DNA from: Roseiarcus sp963753135
GTDB taxonomy: Bacteria; Pseudomonadota; Alphaproteobacteria; Rhizobiales; Beijerinckiaceae
Reading direction: 5' to 3'
DNA: 64,000 nt
Assembly: GCA_963753135.1 (NCBI GenBank)
Contig: CAVWBA010000006.1
Location: 1 to 64,000, forward strand
Shown here: positions 27,302 to 35,049 of the stretch, in pieces
Numbering within the stretch: position 1 is the stretch's first letter
How the letters are laid out: the number at the start of each line of letters is the position of its first letter
The notes under the pieces: generated by a model
Seen by the model: only the letters and a program-made list of their open reading frames with translations
What the model was told of the DNA's origin: nothing
Database searches by the model: none
Program-made: the position numbers and the translations under genes

Positions 27302-28081
27302 TCACCACAGCGTGTAACCGCCGTCGATCACGAAGGCGGCCCCGGTGACATAGCTTGAAGCGGGCGAAGCGAGATAGACGGCGAGCGGGCCAATCTCCTC
27401 AGGCTCGCCGGCGCGACCCATCGGAATCGAGCGCACGAACGTGTCGATCACCTGCGGATTTTTTTTGGCCCATTCCTGGTTCGGCTCGGTCATGAAGAGG
27501 CCGGGACAGATGGCGTTCACGGTCACGCCGCGCGTCGCCCAATCGGCGGCGGCGGCGCGAGTGAAATGGATCATCGCGGCCTTCGCCGTTTCATAGTGCC
27601 GCCCGCCAATTCCGCGATTGGCGATGAGGCCGCTGATCGAGGCGATATTGATGACCCGCCCCTGACCGCGCGCCAGCATCGCGCCGCCGATCATCTTCGT
27701 GCAAATGAAGCAGTGGGTGAGATTGAGATCGATGAATTGCCGCCAAGTCGCAAGGTCGGATTTCTCGATCGCGACGTCGACATTGCGGCCGCCGACATTG
27801 TTGACGAGAATGTCGATGGGGCGTCCGTCGGCGAGCGCGCGCCGGCAAAGGTCCTCGCACACTGCGGGGTCGGCAATATCCGCCGGGAAGGTCCAGGCTT
27901 TTCGATTGCGTTCCCGCACCTCCTCGGCCGTTCGGGCGAGAGCGTCAGGATCGCGCGCCACAAGCATCACATCGGCGCCTGCTTCTGCGGCCGCCAGCGC
28001 AATCGCCCGGCCGAACCCCCGGCTTCCCCCCGTGACAAGCATGCATTTGCCGTCCAGCCGAAATCGGTCGAGCACCGCCAT
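27302..28081 (-). CDS. Short-chain dehydrogenase/reductase
   Basis: A classical SDR of 259 residues with the Rossmann motif VTGGSRGFGRAIALAAAEAG (TGxxxGxG, cofactor NAD or NADP), ILVNNVGG (NNxG), NIASISGLIANRGIGG with the catalytic Ser, and the YETAK form of YxxxK. GVTVNAICPGLFMTEP and VTGAAFVIDGGYTLW close the protein. ATG 28081 is preceded by GAAAGAGG. It is transcribed divergently from the binding-protein gene. It probably oxidises a sugar or polyol taken up by the adjacent transporter; the substrate is not predictable. Confidence 0.93.
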   Translation of the reverse strand: MAVLDRFRLDGKCMLVTGGSRGFGRAIALAAAEAGADVMLVARDPDALARTAEEVRERNRKAWTFPADIADPAVCEDLCRRALADGRPIDILVNNVGGRNVDVAIEKSDLATWRQFIDLNLTHCFICTKMIGGAMLARGQGRVINIASISGLIANRGIGGRHYETAKAAMIHFTRAAAADWATRGVTVNAICPGLFMTEPNQEWAKKNPQVIDTFVRSIPMGRAGEPEEIGPLAVYLASPASSYVTGAAFVIDGGYTLW

Positions 28082-28295
28082 GTCGAACACCTCTTTCTCG
28101 TTGTTGTGGCGCCTTCCTTTCGCGGATGGCGCCTGCCCGCAAAGCATCAAAGCCTCGCAACTGGACACTTTGACTTATGCATCCTTTCGGCGCCAACTAC
28201 CCTCGTATCGGGTCGCCAACGAACCGCCGGTCGAACTGCGCAATGGCGTGCTTTTTGCCTAAGCGCATTGGACCCGAGACATTGGGAGGTCAGTA

Positions 28296-29669
28296 ATGAG
28301 TGGACGCAACGACCAGGAACACCTCTTTCAGGAGGCGGCGCGCCAAGAGCTGGCTCGAGGCCGCATCGACAGGCGCGAGTTCATCACGCGCAGCTTGCTC
28401 ACCGGTCTTGGCCTCGCCGGCGTCGGAGCCGTGGCGAAATCAGGTGTTACGCCAGCGTTCGCGGCCGACCGTCCGTTGACCCCAACGTTCTATCAGTGGA
28501 TTCAAGACCTGCATCCCGGCATTCCGGCGGTGAACGCCAAGTTCCCCGGCATCAACTATCAGATCGCTCCGGTCGAAGGCTTCGGGATCGAACGGTTCGT
28601 CGCGGAGGCCAAGGACAAGCAAAGCACGTGGGACGTCTATGTCGGTCAGACGCCGTTCGTCGAAATGTCGGCTTTCATCAAGGCTGGGGTCATCGAGCCG
28701 TGGGACAATTACATCCCGAAGGATGTGATCGATGACATCATTCCGTCGATCCGCGCGGAATGCACAGTCGACGGCAAATTGTACAGCTGGCCATTCCTGC
28801 TCGACGTGATTGGCTCGGCATGGCATTCGGGCATCACCAGCAAGGCCGGCTTGCCAAATGCTGCGCCTGCGACTTGGGATGAGTTCCTCGCGAGCTCCAA
28901 GAAGATCGTCGATTCGAAGGCTGCGCCTTGGGGCGCCACCTTCGACTCGCACGGCTGGCGTTCCCTAGTGCCCGTCACTCACAGCATGAGCACGAAAGTC
29001 TACACGGACGGCTTGTTCGACTTCACCAGCGAGCCGGCGATCGAGGCCTTGAAGCTGATGAAGCAGATCATGGCCTATTCGAATCCAGACATCCTGCTGG
29101 AAGGCTCGTCCGACGCAGGCGTGAATTCAACCCCGGACGAAGTCGCCTGGGCTGCACAGCGCGTAGGGCTCTATTTTAAATACTTCAACTCTCCGTTCCG
29201 CTTCGCCGCGAGCTGGGATGATCCCAAGCTCCTGGGCGTCGGCCCGCTGCCCAAGTTCGCCAACGGCGAGGGCTCGACCGTGTTCTGGACGACCGGCTGC
29301 GCTCTGTTCAAGTATGGCCAGAACAAGGAGAAAGCAGCGGAATATATCAAGGCGCTGACCTATGATCCGCAGATCTGGAAGGATTCGATCGTCGGCACGC
29401 CGGGCGTCCATCCCTTCCAGTTGCCGCCCTACAAGTCGTTCTACGCCGATTGGGCCGCCAACAAGCCGGATTGGCTGCCTCCGGCCGTCGGCTTGATTCG
29501 CGGCCAGCTCGATCGCGCCAAGGCGATCGACAACAACCTCTTCGGGCTGCAGCAGTTCGTCATCGGCAAGCCGATCTGGGAGACCTACCTCAAGGGCCAG
29601 GAACCCGATCCGAAGGTCGCCATGACGAAAGTGAAGGAAGCGGTGCAGGCCGAAATCAAGAAGGGTTGA
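28296..29669 (+). CDS. Sugar ABC transporter, periplasmic binding protein (family 1)
   Basis: The 457-residue protein belongs to the family 1 (MalE-like) extracellular solute-binding proteins. The N-terminus has a twin-arginine-like export signal, RIDRREFITRSLLTGLGLAG, cleaved near AFAADRPL. The mature part shows the MalE-type blocks KQSTWDVYVGQTPFVEMSAF, AGVIEPWDNYIP, TVDGKLYSWPFLLD, AAPATWDEFLASSKKIVD and STVFWTTGCALFKYGQNKEK. GGGAGG precedes the ATG. Two permease genes follow on the same strand. A GC-rich hairpin between it and the first permease may favour higher production of the binding protein. The ligand is unknown, probably a carbohydrate or glycoside. Confidence 0.93.
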   Translation: MSGRNDQEHLFQEAARQELARGRIDRREFITRSLLTGLGLAGVGAVAKSGVTPAFAADRPLTPTFYQWIQDLHPGIPAVNAKFPGINYQIAPVEGFGIERFVAEAKDKQSTWDVYVGQTPFVEMSAFIKAGVIEPWDNYIPKDVIDDIIPSIRAECTVDGKLYSWPFLLDVIGSAWHSGITSKAGLPNAAPATWDEFLASSKKIVDSKAAPWGATFDSHGWRSLVPVTHSMSTKVYTDGLFDFTSEPAIEALKLMKQIMAYSNPDILLEGSSDAGVNSTPDEVAWAAQRVGLYFKYFNSPFRFAASWDDPKLLGVGPLPKFANGEGSTVFWTTGCALFKYGQNKEKAAEYIKALTYDPQIWKDSIVGTPGVHPFQLPPYKSFYADWAANKPDWLPPAVGLIRGQLDRAKAIDNNLFGLQQFVIGKPIWETYLKGQEPDPKVAMTKVKEAVQAEIKKG

Positions 29670-29675
29670 CGCCCT

Positions 29676-29703
29676 GGGGCGCGGCGGCTTCGGCCGCCGC
29701 CCC
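29676..29703 (+). promoter_or_regulatory. Intra-operon hairpin between binding-protein and permease genes
   Basis: Six bases after the binding-protein stop, GGGGC and GGCGGC pair with GCCGCC and GCCCC around a TTCG tetraloop, with a two-base bulge. There is no T run. Such stem-loops commonly protect the upstream mRNA and lower downstream expression, which fits the need for excess binding protein. Confidence 0.6.
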
Positions 29704-29743
29704 GCTCTTAGCTTGAAGCAGTCGATCTTGCCGGATTTCGTGA

Positions 29744-30700
29744 ATGGCGCAGGCGATCGTAAACGACGATGCTGACCTCAGCGCCGGGGTCGCCGGCGGT
29801 CCTGTTCCCATTCTGCGGAAGGGCGTGGCGGAGTGGCTGTTCCTCCTTCCAGCCCTCCTCTTCTTCATCGGCTATCAGCTGTGGCCGATCATCCGCGTTC
29901 TGTGGCTGAGCTTCACGAACTTCCAGCTCCTCTCGGACAAGCCGGCGCAATGGGTCGGCTTCGACAATTATGTGCAGGCGCTTCACGACCCGCTCATGTG
30001 GGCGAGCCTCGGCCGTGCGGCTCTGTTCACCATCATGTTCCTGCCCGGAACGATCATCCTTCCCTTGCTTCTCGCGATCCTCGTCGACCGGGTCGGGAAC
30101 CAACGGCTCGCCACGCTTTACCGCGTGATCCTGCTCATTCCGGCGGTCATTCCGAGCACGCTCATCTTCGTGCTGTGGAAGTGGATGTACAATTATCAGA
30201 GCGGCCCGATCAACCATCTCCTGGTCAATGTGTTCGGGCTGTTCACACTACAAAATGCGCCGCAATGGCTCGGCGGCACGCCGCTCACGCTTCCGGCGAT
30301 CGCGATCATGGAAGTCTGGTGGGGCCTCGGCTACCATACGATCTTCTTCATCGCCGGCCTTGCCGCCATTCCCAAGGAACTGTCGGACGCGGCGCGCATC
30401 GACGGCGCCAACGAGTGGCAGGTGTTCTGGCACGTGATAAGGCCGGGCCTCGCTCCGATCATGATGATCCTGGTCGTCTTGCGCTTCGGCTCGGCGATGG
30501 CGGTGATCGACGAATATCTCATCTTCGGCGGCTTCAACCGCGCTTCGCCGACCTACACCTGGACGATTTTCATGTACGACCAGGCGTTCCACACCGGGCT
30601 CTGGCGTCAAGGCTATGCCGCCGCCATTGGCATGATCGGCGCCATCGCCATGATGTTCGTCATGGCGGGACTTATCTGGATCTTCCGTCCGAAAGGCTGA
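29744..30700 (+). CDS. Sugar ABC transporter permease (MalF-type)
   Basis: A 318-residue inner-membrane protein with about six transmembrane helices (WLFLLPALLFFIGYQLWPII, ALFTIMFLPGTIILPLLLAI, VILLIPAVIPSTLIFVLW, and others). The EAA loop that docks on the ATPase reads ELSDAARIDGANEWQVFWHV with the conserved Gly. It is the first of two permease subunits and ends two bases before the second. A TTG or ATG start slightly downstream cannot be excluded. No ATPase gene is present in the cluster. Confidence 0.94.
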   Translation: MAQAIVNDDADLSAGVAGGPVPILRKGVAEWLFLLPALLFFIGYQLWPIIRVLWLSFTNFQLLSDKPAQWVGFDNYVQALHDPLMWASLGRAALFTIMFLPGTIILPLLLAILVDRVGNQRLATLYRVILLIPAVIPSTLIFVLWKWMYNYQSGPINHLLVNVFGLFTLQNAPQWLGGTPLTLPAIAIMEVWWGLGYHTIFFIAGLAAIPKELSDAARIDGANEWQVFWHVIRPGLAPIMMILVVLRFGSAMAVIDEYLIFGGFNRASPTYTWTIFMYDQAFHTGLWRQGYAAAIGMIGAIAMMFVMAGLIWIFRPKG

Positions 30701-30702
30701 CG

Positions 30703-31584
30703 ATGACGCTCGAAGCCGATCATGCCCCTATCGACGGATTGCGAGACGAGGCCGCCTCGTCTGTCGGAACAGCGGCGCTTCGCCACGTGGTCATCAACCT
30801 TTTCAATCTCATCATCCTGCTGCCGCTCGCCTGGGTGCTGCTCATGTCGGTGAAGTCGCTTCCCGACGCGATGCAAGGCAATTTCTGGCCGAAGCGTTTC
30901 GATTTCACCCACTATAGCTTTGTCTTCCAACACATCGCGACGCTACCGGTGAATCTGTTCAACAGCATCTATGTCACGGCGGCGACCGTTCTCATCACGA
31001 CCGCCTGCGCCGTGCTAGCGGGTTACGCGCTGGTCCACATTCGCCCGCTCGGTTCGGGCGTCGTTGTGACGGTGCTGCTCGTTTCTCTCTATTTCCCGGT
31101 TCGCGTCGTCTCGATCATCAGCATTTACCAAACGCAGCATATGCTAGGCCTAATTAACAACACGGCCGGCCTGATACTGCCCTACGTCACCCTGCAGCTG
31201 GCGATCAGCATTTTGATCATGCGGAGCATGTTCCAACTCGTGCCGCATGAGATGTTCGAATCGGCGAGGATCGACGGGGCCGGCCATTGGCGGGCGCTTT
31301 GGGAGGTTGGCCTGCCCATGGTGCGCAATGGGCTGGTCGTGATCTTCATCGTCAATTTTGTCGCGGCGTGGGGCGAATATCTATTCTGCCTGACGCTCAT
31401 CGATGACGAGGCCAAACGCACCATGCCGGTGGTTCTTGCCGCCGCGCAAGGCGGACAAGGGCAATGGGCCTGGCCGAATCTCGCGGCCGTCTACGTGATC
31501 GTGGTGACGCCAGGCATCATCGCATTTACGCTGGCGCAAAGGATGTTCTTCAAGGGTCTCATGGAAGGGGCGTTGAAAGGGTAA
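30703..31584 (+). CDS. Sugar ABC transporter permease (MalG-type)
   Basis: A 293-residue inner-membrane permease, partner of the preceding one. It has about six membrane segments (VVINLFNLIILLPLAWVLLM, VYVTAATVLITTACAVLAGY-like and others). The EAA loop is MFESARIDGAGHWRALWEVG. It starts two bases after the previous stop, so the two are translationally coupled. A frameshifted SDR gene follows 45 bp downstream. The transporter must borrow an ATPase encoded elsewhere. Confidence 0.94.
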   Translation: MTLEADHAPIDGLRDEAASSVGTAALRHVVINLFNLIILLPLAWVLLMSVKSLPDAMQGNFWPKRFDFTHYSFVFQHIATLPVNLFNSIYVTAATVLITTACAVLAGYALVHIRPLGSGVVVTVLLVSLYFPVRVVSIISIYQTQHMLGLINNTAGLILPYVTLQLAISILIMRSMFQLVPHEMFESARIDGAGHWRALWEVGLPMVRNGLVVIFIVNFVAAWGEYLFCLTLIDDEAKRTMPVVLAAAQGGQGQWAWPNLAAVYVIVVTPGIIAFTLAQRMFFKGLMEGALKG

Positions 31585-31629
31585 GCCTTGCAGGCGCTCG
31601 CGTGGACAGGACCTTCTCGGGAACATCGC

Positions 31630-32416
31630 ATGACATTCAAGGACAAAGTGGTCGCCATCACCGGCGCCGCGGGCGGCGTCGGGCAGAGCCTCTGCCGCTA
31701 TTTCGTCGACGAGGGCGCCAAGGTCGCCGCCATCGACAAAAAGGCGAGCGTAGAGGGCCTCTTATCCGAGCTTAAGGCGAGCCCCGCTACGTTCGCCTCC
31801 GCTGTCGCGGATCTCAGCGAACCTCAGGAGGTCGAGCGCGCATTCGCGTTCCTGACGGGCGCGTTGGGGCCAGTCGACATTCTCGTCAACAACGCCGGCG
31901 GCTCGAGCCACTCAACCTTGGCCCGCACCGATGCGGCCGGGTGGCGCCACGAGATCAAGCTCAATCTGGACAGCGCCTATTTCTGCGCTCAGGCCGTCAT
32001 CCCTGGCATGGCGGCCCGGAATGCCGGGCGTCATCATCAATATCGGTTCGGTCAACGGCTTAAGCGCGCTTGGCGATCCAGCCTATAGCGCCGGCAAGGC
32101 GGCGATGATCTCGCTGACCCGCTCATTGGCGCAGGAATACGGGCCTTATGGAATCCGCGCCAATATCGTGCTGCCGGGCACGATACGCACGCCAGTCTGG
32201 GAGAAGCGCGCCGCCAAGGATCCCAAGGTCCTGGAAACGCTCAAGCGCTGGTATCCCCTTGGGCGGATCGTCGAGCCTGTCGATATCGCGCGAGCCGTCG
32301 GTTTCCTGGCGTCCGACGCAGCCTCGGCGATCACCGGAGTGGCTCTGCCGGTGGACTGCGGATTGATGTCCGGCAACATCATCATGAGACAGGAGCTGAC
32401 GCTCGAAGATCTCTGA
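31630..32416 (+). pseudogene. Short-chain dehydrogenase/reductase with one frameshift
   Basis: The N-terminal half (ATG 31630) has VVAITGAAGGVGQSLCRYFV, ILVNNAGGSSHSTLARTD and the helix ending AVIPGMAAR. At about 32020 an extra base shifts the frame; the C-terminal half continues with PGVIINIGSVNGLSALGDPA, YSAGKAAMISLTRSLAQEYG, IRANIVLPGTIRTPVWEKR and GVALPVDCGLMSGN to 32416. Both the catalytic Ser and the YxxxK pair lie after the shift. The corrected length is about 261 residues. It closes the transporter operon. Confidence 0.85.
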
Positions 32417-32496
32417 CGGGCGGCGTTGGGACGCCGACACGTCGATCCCGCAGTCGCCGCTGATTGCGGTCTGAGCGCTTAAGATCATCGAGGGCA

Positions 32497-32522
32497 GTAA
32501 GGGCGGCTCCGGCCGCCCTTAC
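32497..32522. terminator. Bidirectional hairpin terminator candidate
   Basis: GTAAGGGCGGC and GCCGCCCTTAC form a perfect 11-bp stem with a TCCG loop between converging genes (the SDR on plus, the PEP-CTERM gene on minus). Downstream on the plus strand is GTGATTTT, a weak T tract. Position and symmetry suggest transcription termination for both sides. Confidence 0.6.
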
Positions 32523-32538
32523 GTGATTTTGGATGTCG

Positions 32539-33261
32539 TCACACCACCGCCGTTGTGGTCGGGCGCGCGGCGCGCCACCCGGCGAGACCGAGCCCCGCGA
32601 AGCCGAGGAGCATCATCGCCCAGGTCGAGGGCTCCGGGGTCGCTACGCCGCTGACTTCCATCTGAAACGCAACGTCGAACGGGTAAGGAGGAACGCCTTG
32701 ATTGCGGAAGAATGTGAAGTCAGTTGCGATTGAGCTGTTGTAGTTCTCAGCAACCCCAACTCCCGATATATCGTAGGTGTAGCCCCAGCTCACGGGGTTG
32801 TCGAAAGGGTCTGAATCCCCCTCGATGTCAATCCAATAGAGGGAGTTCGGCTGAAGCGTGATGTTTGCGAACTGGTCGAAATGCTCGATCACCAAACCGG
32901 CCGAAAGGTCGGAGGCCGGCAGCGTAACCTTAGCAAGGGCCGGGCCGCCCGGACCGACATTGAGGCCCAATTCTGGATCGAACGAGACATCGGCAAGGGG
33001 AACACCGCCTTCAAGTGACACGGTAAACGTTTCGTCGGAAGGCGGCTCGAGGCCTATGCTCAGCAGCAGAGCGATATCGGCCGCACGAACGCTGGACGCG
33101 CCGGTTGAGAAACTCGCGTCCAGCGCAGGGGTTGAAAACGCCCCTGCGTTAAGGCCGTACAGACTGTCGAACAGAACATCAGCGCGCGCTGACCCGCAAA
33201 CCGCTACCAGACCCAGGCACCCGGACACCGCCCACGCGCGCGCATTGCTGAACGCCCTCAT
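32539..33261 (-). CDS. PEP-CTERM exported protein
   Basis: The 240-residue precursor has a signal peptide (SGCLGLVAVCGSARA, cut before DVLFDS) and ends with a PEP-CTERM signal: TPEPSTWAMMLLGFAGLGLA followed by GWRAARP. Exosortase recognises the PEP motif after export, and the protein is retained or released in the envelope or biofilm matrix. The mature part is beta-rich and acidic (DVLFDSLYGLNAGAFSTPAL, SLYWIDIEGDSDPFDNPVSW), similar to choice-of-anchor-type secreted proteins. No catalytic motif was seen. No exosortase or EPS genes are adjacent. Confidence 0.9.
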   Translation of the reverse strand: MRAFSNARAWAVSGCLGLVAVCGSARADVLFDSLYGLNAGAFSTPALDASFSTGASSVRAADIALLLSIGLEPPSDETFTVSLEGGVPLADVSFDPELGLNVGPGGPALAKVTLPASDLSAGLVIEHFDQFANITLQPNSLYWIDIEGDSDPFDNPVSWGYTYDISGVGVAENYNSSIATDFTFFRNQGVPPYPFDVAFQMEVSGVATPEPSTWAMMLLGFAGLGLAGWRAARPTTTAVV

Positions 33262-33509
33262 AGAAGCCTCCCCAAATGCCTTAGGAACTTGCGACTGAAC
33301 AATCGGTCGGAGACCCCTGACGAGTCAATTGCCTGCTTTTCAAATCGCCGCGATCGCTTCCGCAAGCACCTTCAGCGTCGCCTTCGCCCGCCATGCGGGC
33401 GCGCCCCCGGCCCGCTATGCGCAGATGCGCCGCAAGGGAGGCAATCCGTCAGCCGGGTCAGCGACAATCAACGAACGACCGGTTTTGGGGTAGCGACGCT
33501 ACAAATCGA

Positions 33510-33599
33510 TGGCGGAAGGAGTGAGATTCGAACTCACGGTGGACTTGCGCCCACGGCGGTTTTCAAGACCGCTGCCTTAAACCACTCGGCCATCCTTCC
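33510..33599 (-). tRNA. tRNA-Ser (anticodon UGA)
   Basis: On the minus strand GGAAGGA pairs with TCCTTCC as a 7-bp acceptor stem, followed by discriminator G and an encoded CCA (33512-33510). The anticodon stem GCGGT/ACCGC carries the loop CTTGAAA with anticodon TGA. A long variable arm (GTGGGCGCAAGTCCAC) is present, as in class II serine tRNAs, and the T loop is GAGTTCGAATCTC. The length is 90 nt with CCA. Confidence 0.96.
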
Positions 33600-33739
33600 T
33601 TGGAGCCGGTGCTTTGCCAGATCGTCCGGTTCTCGTCCAGCGTCACGCTCTCGTCGCATGGGGGACGGCACGGGGCTTGCTTAGCCGATGGGCGCGGTTT
33701 TGCAGCGTCCGATCCTTCTCCGCTTGCCCGGAGCGTCCG

Positions 33740-35020
33740 ATGGCTTCGCCTCCAATCGCCTCACCGACGAGATGGACCCAGCTTGTGCTTGGGCTCGTCA
33801 TCATGATGGCGATCTCGAGCCCGCAATACGTTTGGACCCTGTTCGTCAAGCCGTTTCAGGCCGCGACCGGAGCTGCGCTGCCGACCGTGCAGATCACGTT
33901 CTCGGTGCTCATCGTCCTGCAGACTTTGTTCTCGCCCGCCCAGGGGTGGCTCGTTGACAGGTTCGGGCCCAAGGCGCTGGTCGCCGTCGGCGCGGCGCTG
34001 ACAGGGCTCGGGTGGGTCCTCTCGGCCCACGTCGACAATGTCTGGATGCTGTTCCTGACCTACGGACTTTTCTGCGGAATTGGGACCGGCATCGTCTATG
34101 TCGGCGTCATCGGCCTGATGGCGAGATGGTTCCCGGACCGGCGTGGATTCGCGATCGGAATCGTCGCGGCAGGCTACGGAATGGGCGCCATGCTGACGAC
34201 ATTTCCCATATCCTCCATGCTCGCCTCCTCCGGCGCGCCGATGACGCTCATCGTATTCGGCGTCATCCTCGGCGCCGTCGGCGTTCTCGCTGCGCTTGGG
34301 CTGCGCGAGCCGGGCCTAAGCGAAACGCCGCCGCCGGTCGCCGGACGCGCGCATGGGGAGGATGTCGCGCCGGCCAACATGTTGAAGACCCCCATCTTCT
34401 GGCTGATGTTCGCGATGATGACCATGATGTCGACCGGCGGGCTCATGGTTACGTCGAACTTCGCCAATTTCGCCCGCGATTTCGGCGTCGCGGACGTCCT
34501 GGTGCTGGGGCTTGCCGCGCTGCCGTTCGCCCTCACCGTGGACCGCCTGCTCAACGGGTTCACGCGGCCTTTCTTCGGCTGGGTGTCGGATCGGATCGGC
34601 CGCGAAAATACGATGGGCCTCGCCTTCGGGCTCGAGGCGGCGGCGATCCTGCTCTTGCTTCTGTTCAGCCGCAACCCGCCAGCCTTCGTCGTGCTCTCGG
34701 GCCTCGTCTTCTTCGGTTGGGGCGAGATTTTCTCGCTGTTTCCTTCGACGCTTACCGACACCTTCGGAAGCCGCTACGCCACAACGAATTATGGCTTCCT
34801 CTATATCGCTCAGGGCGTGGGCTCGATCCTCGGCGGCCCGGTCGCCGCGGCGATGAGGGTGGCGACCGGAAGCTGGGCGCCGGTGTTCGGAGTTGCGGTG
34901 GCGATGGATATCGTCACTGCGCTGCTCGCGCTCTTCGCGCTCAAGCAGATGCGCGCCGCTTATCTTGGCGCACATTCTTCTGTGCCCCCTGCGAGACTGG
35001 CGTCGGCGGCTTCCCGCTGA
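33740..35020 (+). CDS. Oxalate/formate antiporter-like MFS transporter
   Basis: A 426-residue major-facilitator protein with about twelve membrane helices. The N-terminus (TRWTQLVLGLVIMMAISSPQ, YVWTLFVKPFQAATGAALPT) and FSPAQGWLVDRFGPKALVAV, GIGTGIVYVGVIGLMARWFP match the OxlT (oxalate/formate antiporter) branch. ATG 33740 was chosen because earlier in-frame codons lie before the first helix in a non-conserved region next to the tRNA gene. No formyl-CoA transferase or oxalyl-CoA decarboxylase gene is adjacent, so the real substrate may be another monocarboxylate. Confidence 0.85.
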   Translation: MASPPIASPTRWTQLVLGLVIMMAISSPQYVWTLFVKPFQAATGAALPTVQITFSVLIVLQTLFSPAQGWLVDRFGPKALVAVGAALTGLGWVLSAHVDNVWMLFLTYGLFCGIGTGIVYVGVIGLMARWFPDRRGFAIGIVAAGYGMGAMLTTFPISSMLASSGAPMTLIVFGVILGAVGVLAALGLREPGLSETPPPVAGRAHGEDVAPANMLKTPIFWLMFAMMTMMSTGGLMVTSNFANFARDFGVADVLVLGLAALPFALTVDRLLNGFTRPFFGWVSDRIGRENTMGLAFGLEAAAILLLLLFSRNPPAFVVLSGLVFFGWGEIFSLFPSTLTDTFGSRYATTNYGFLYIAQGVGSILGGPVAAAMRVATGSWAPVFGVAVAMDIVTALLALFALKQMRAAYLGAHSSVPPARLASAASR

Positions 35021-35049
35021 CGCGCGATCGTCGAGAAGGCTTCGGCGCT

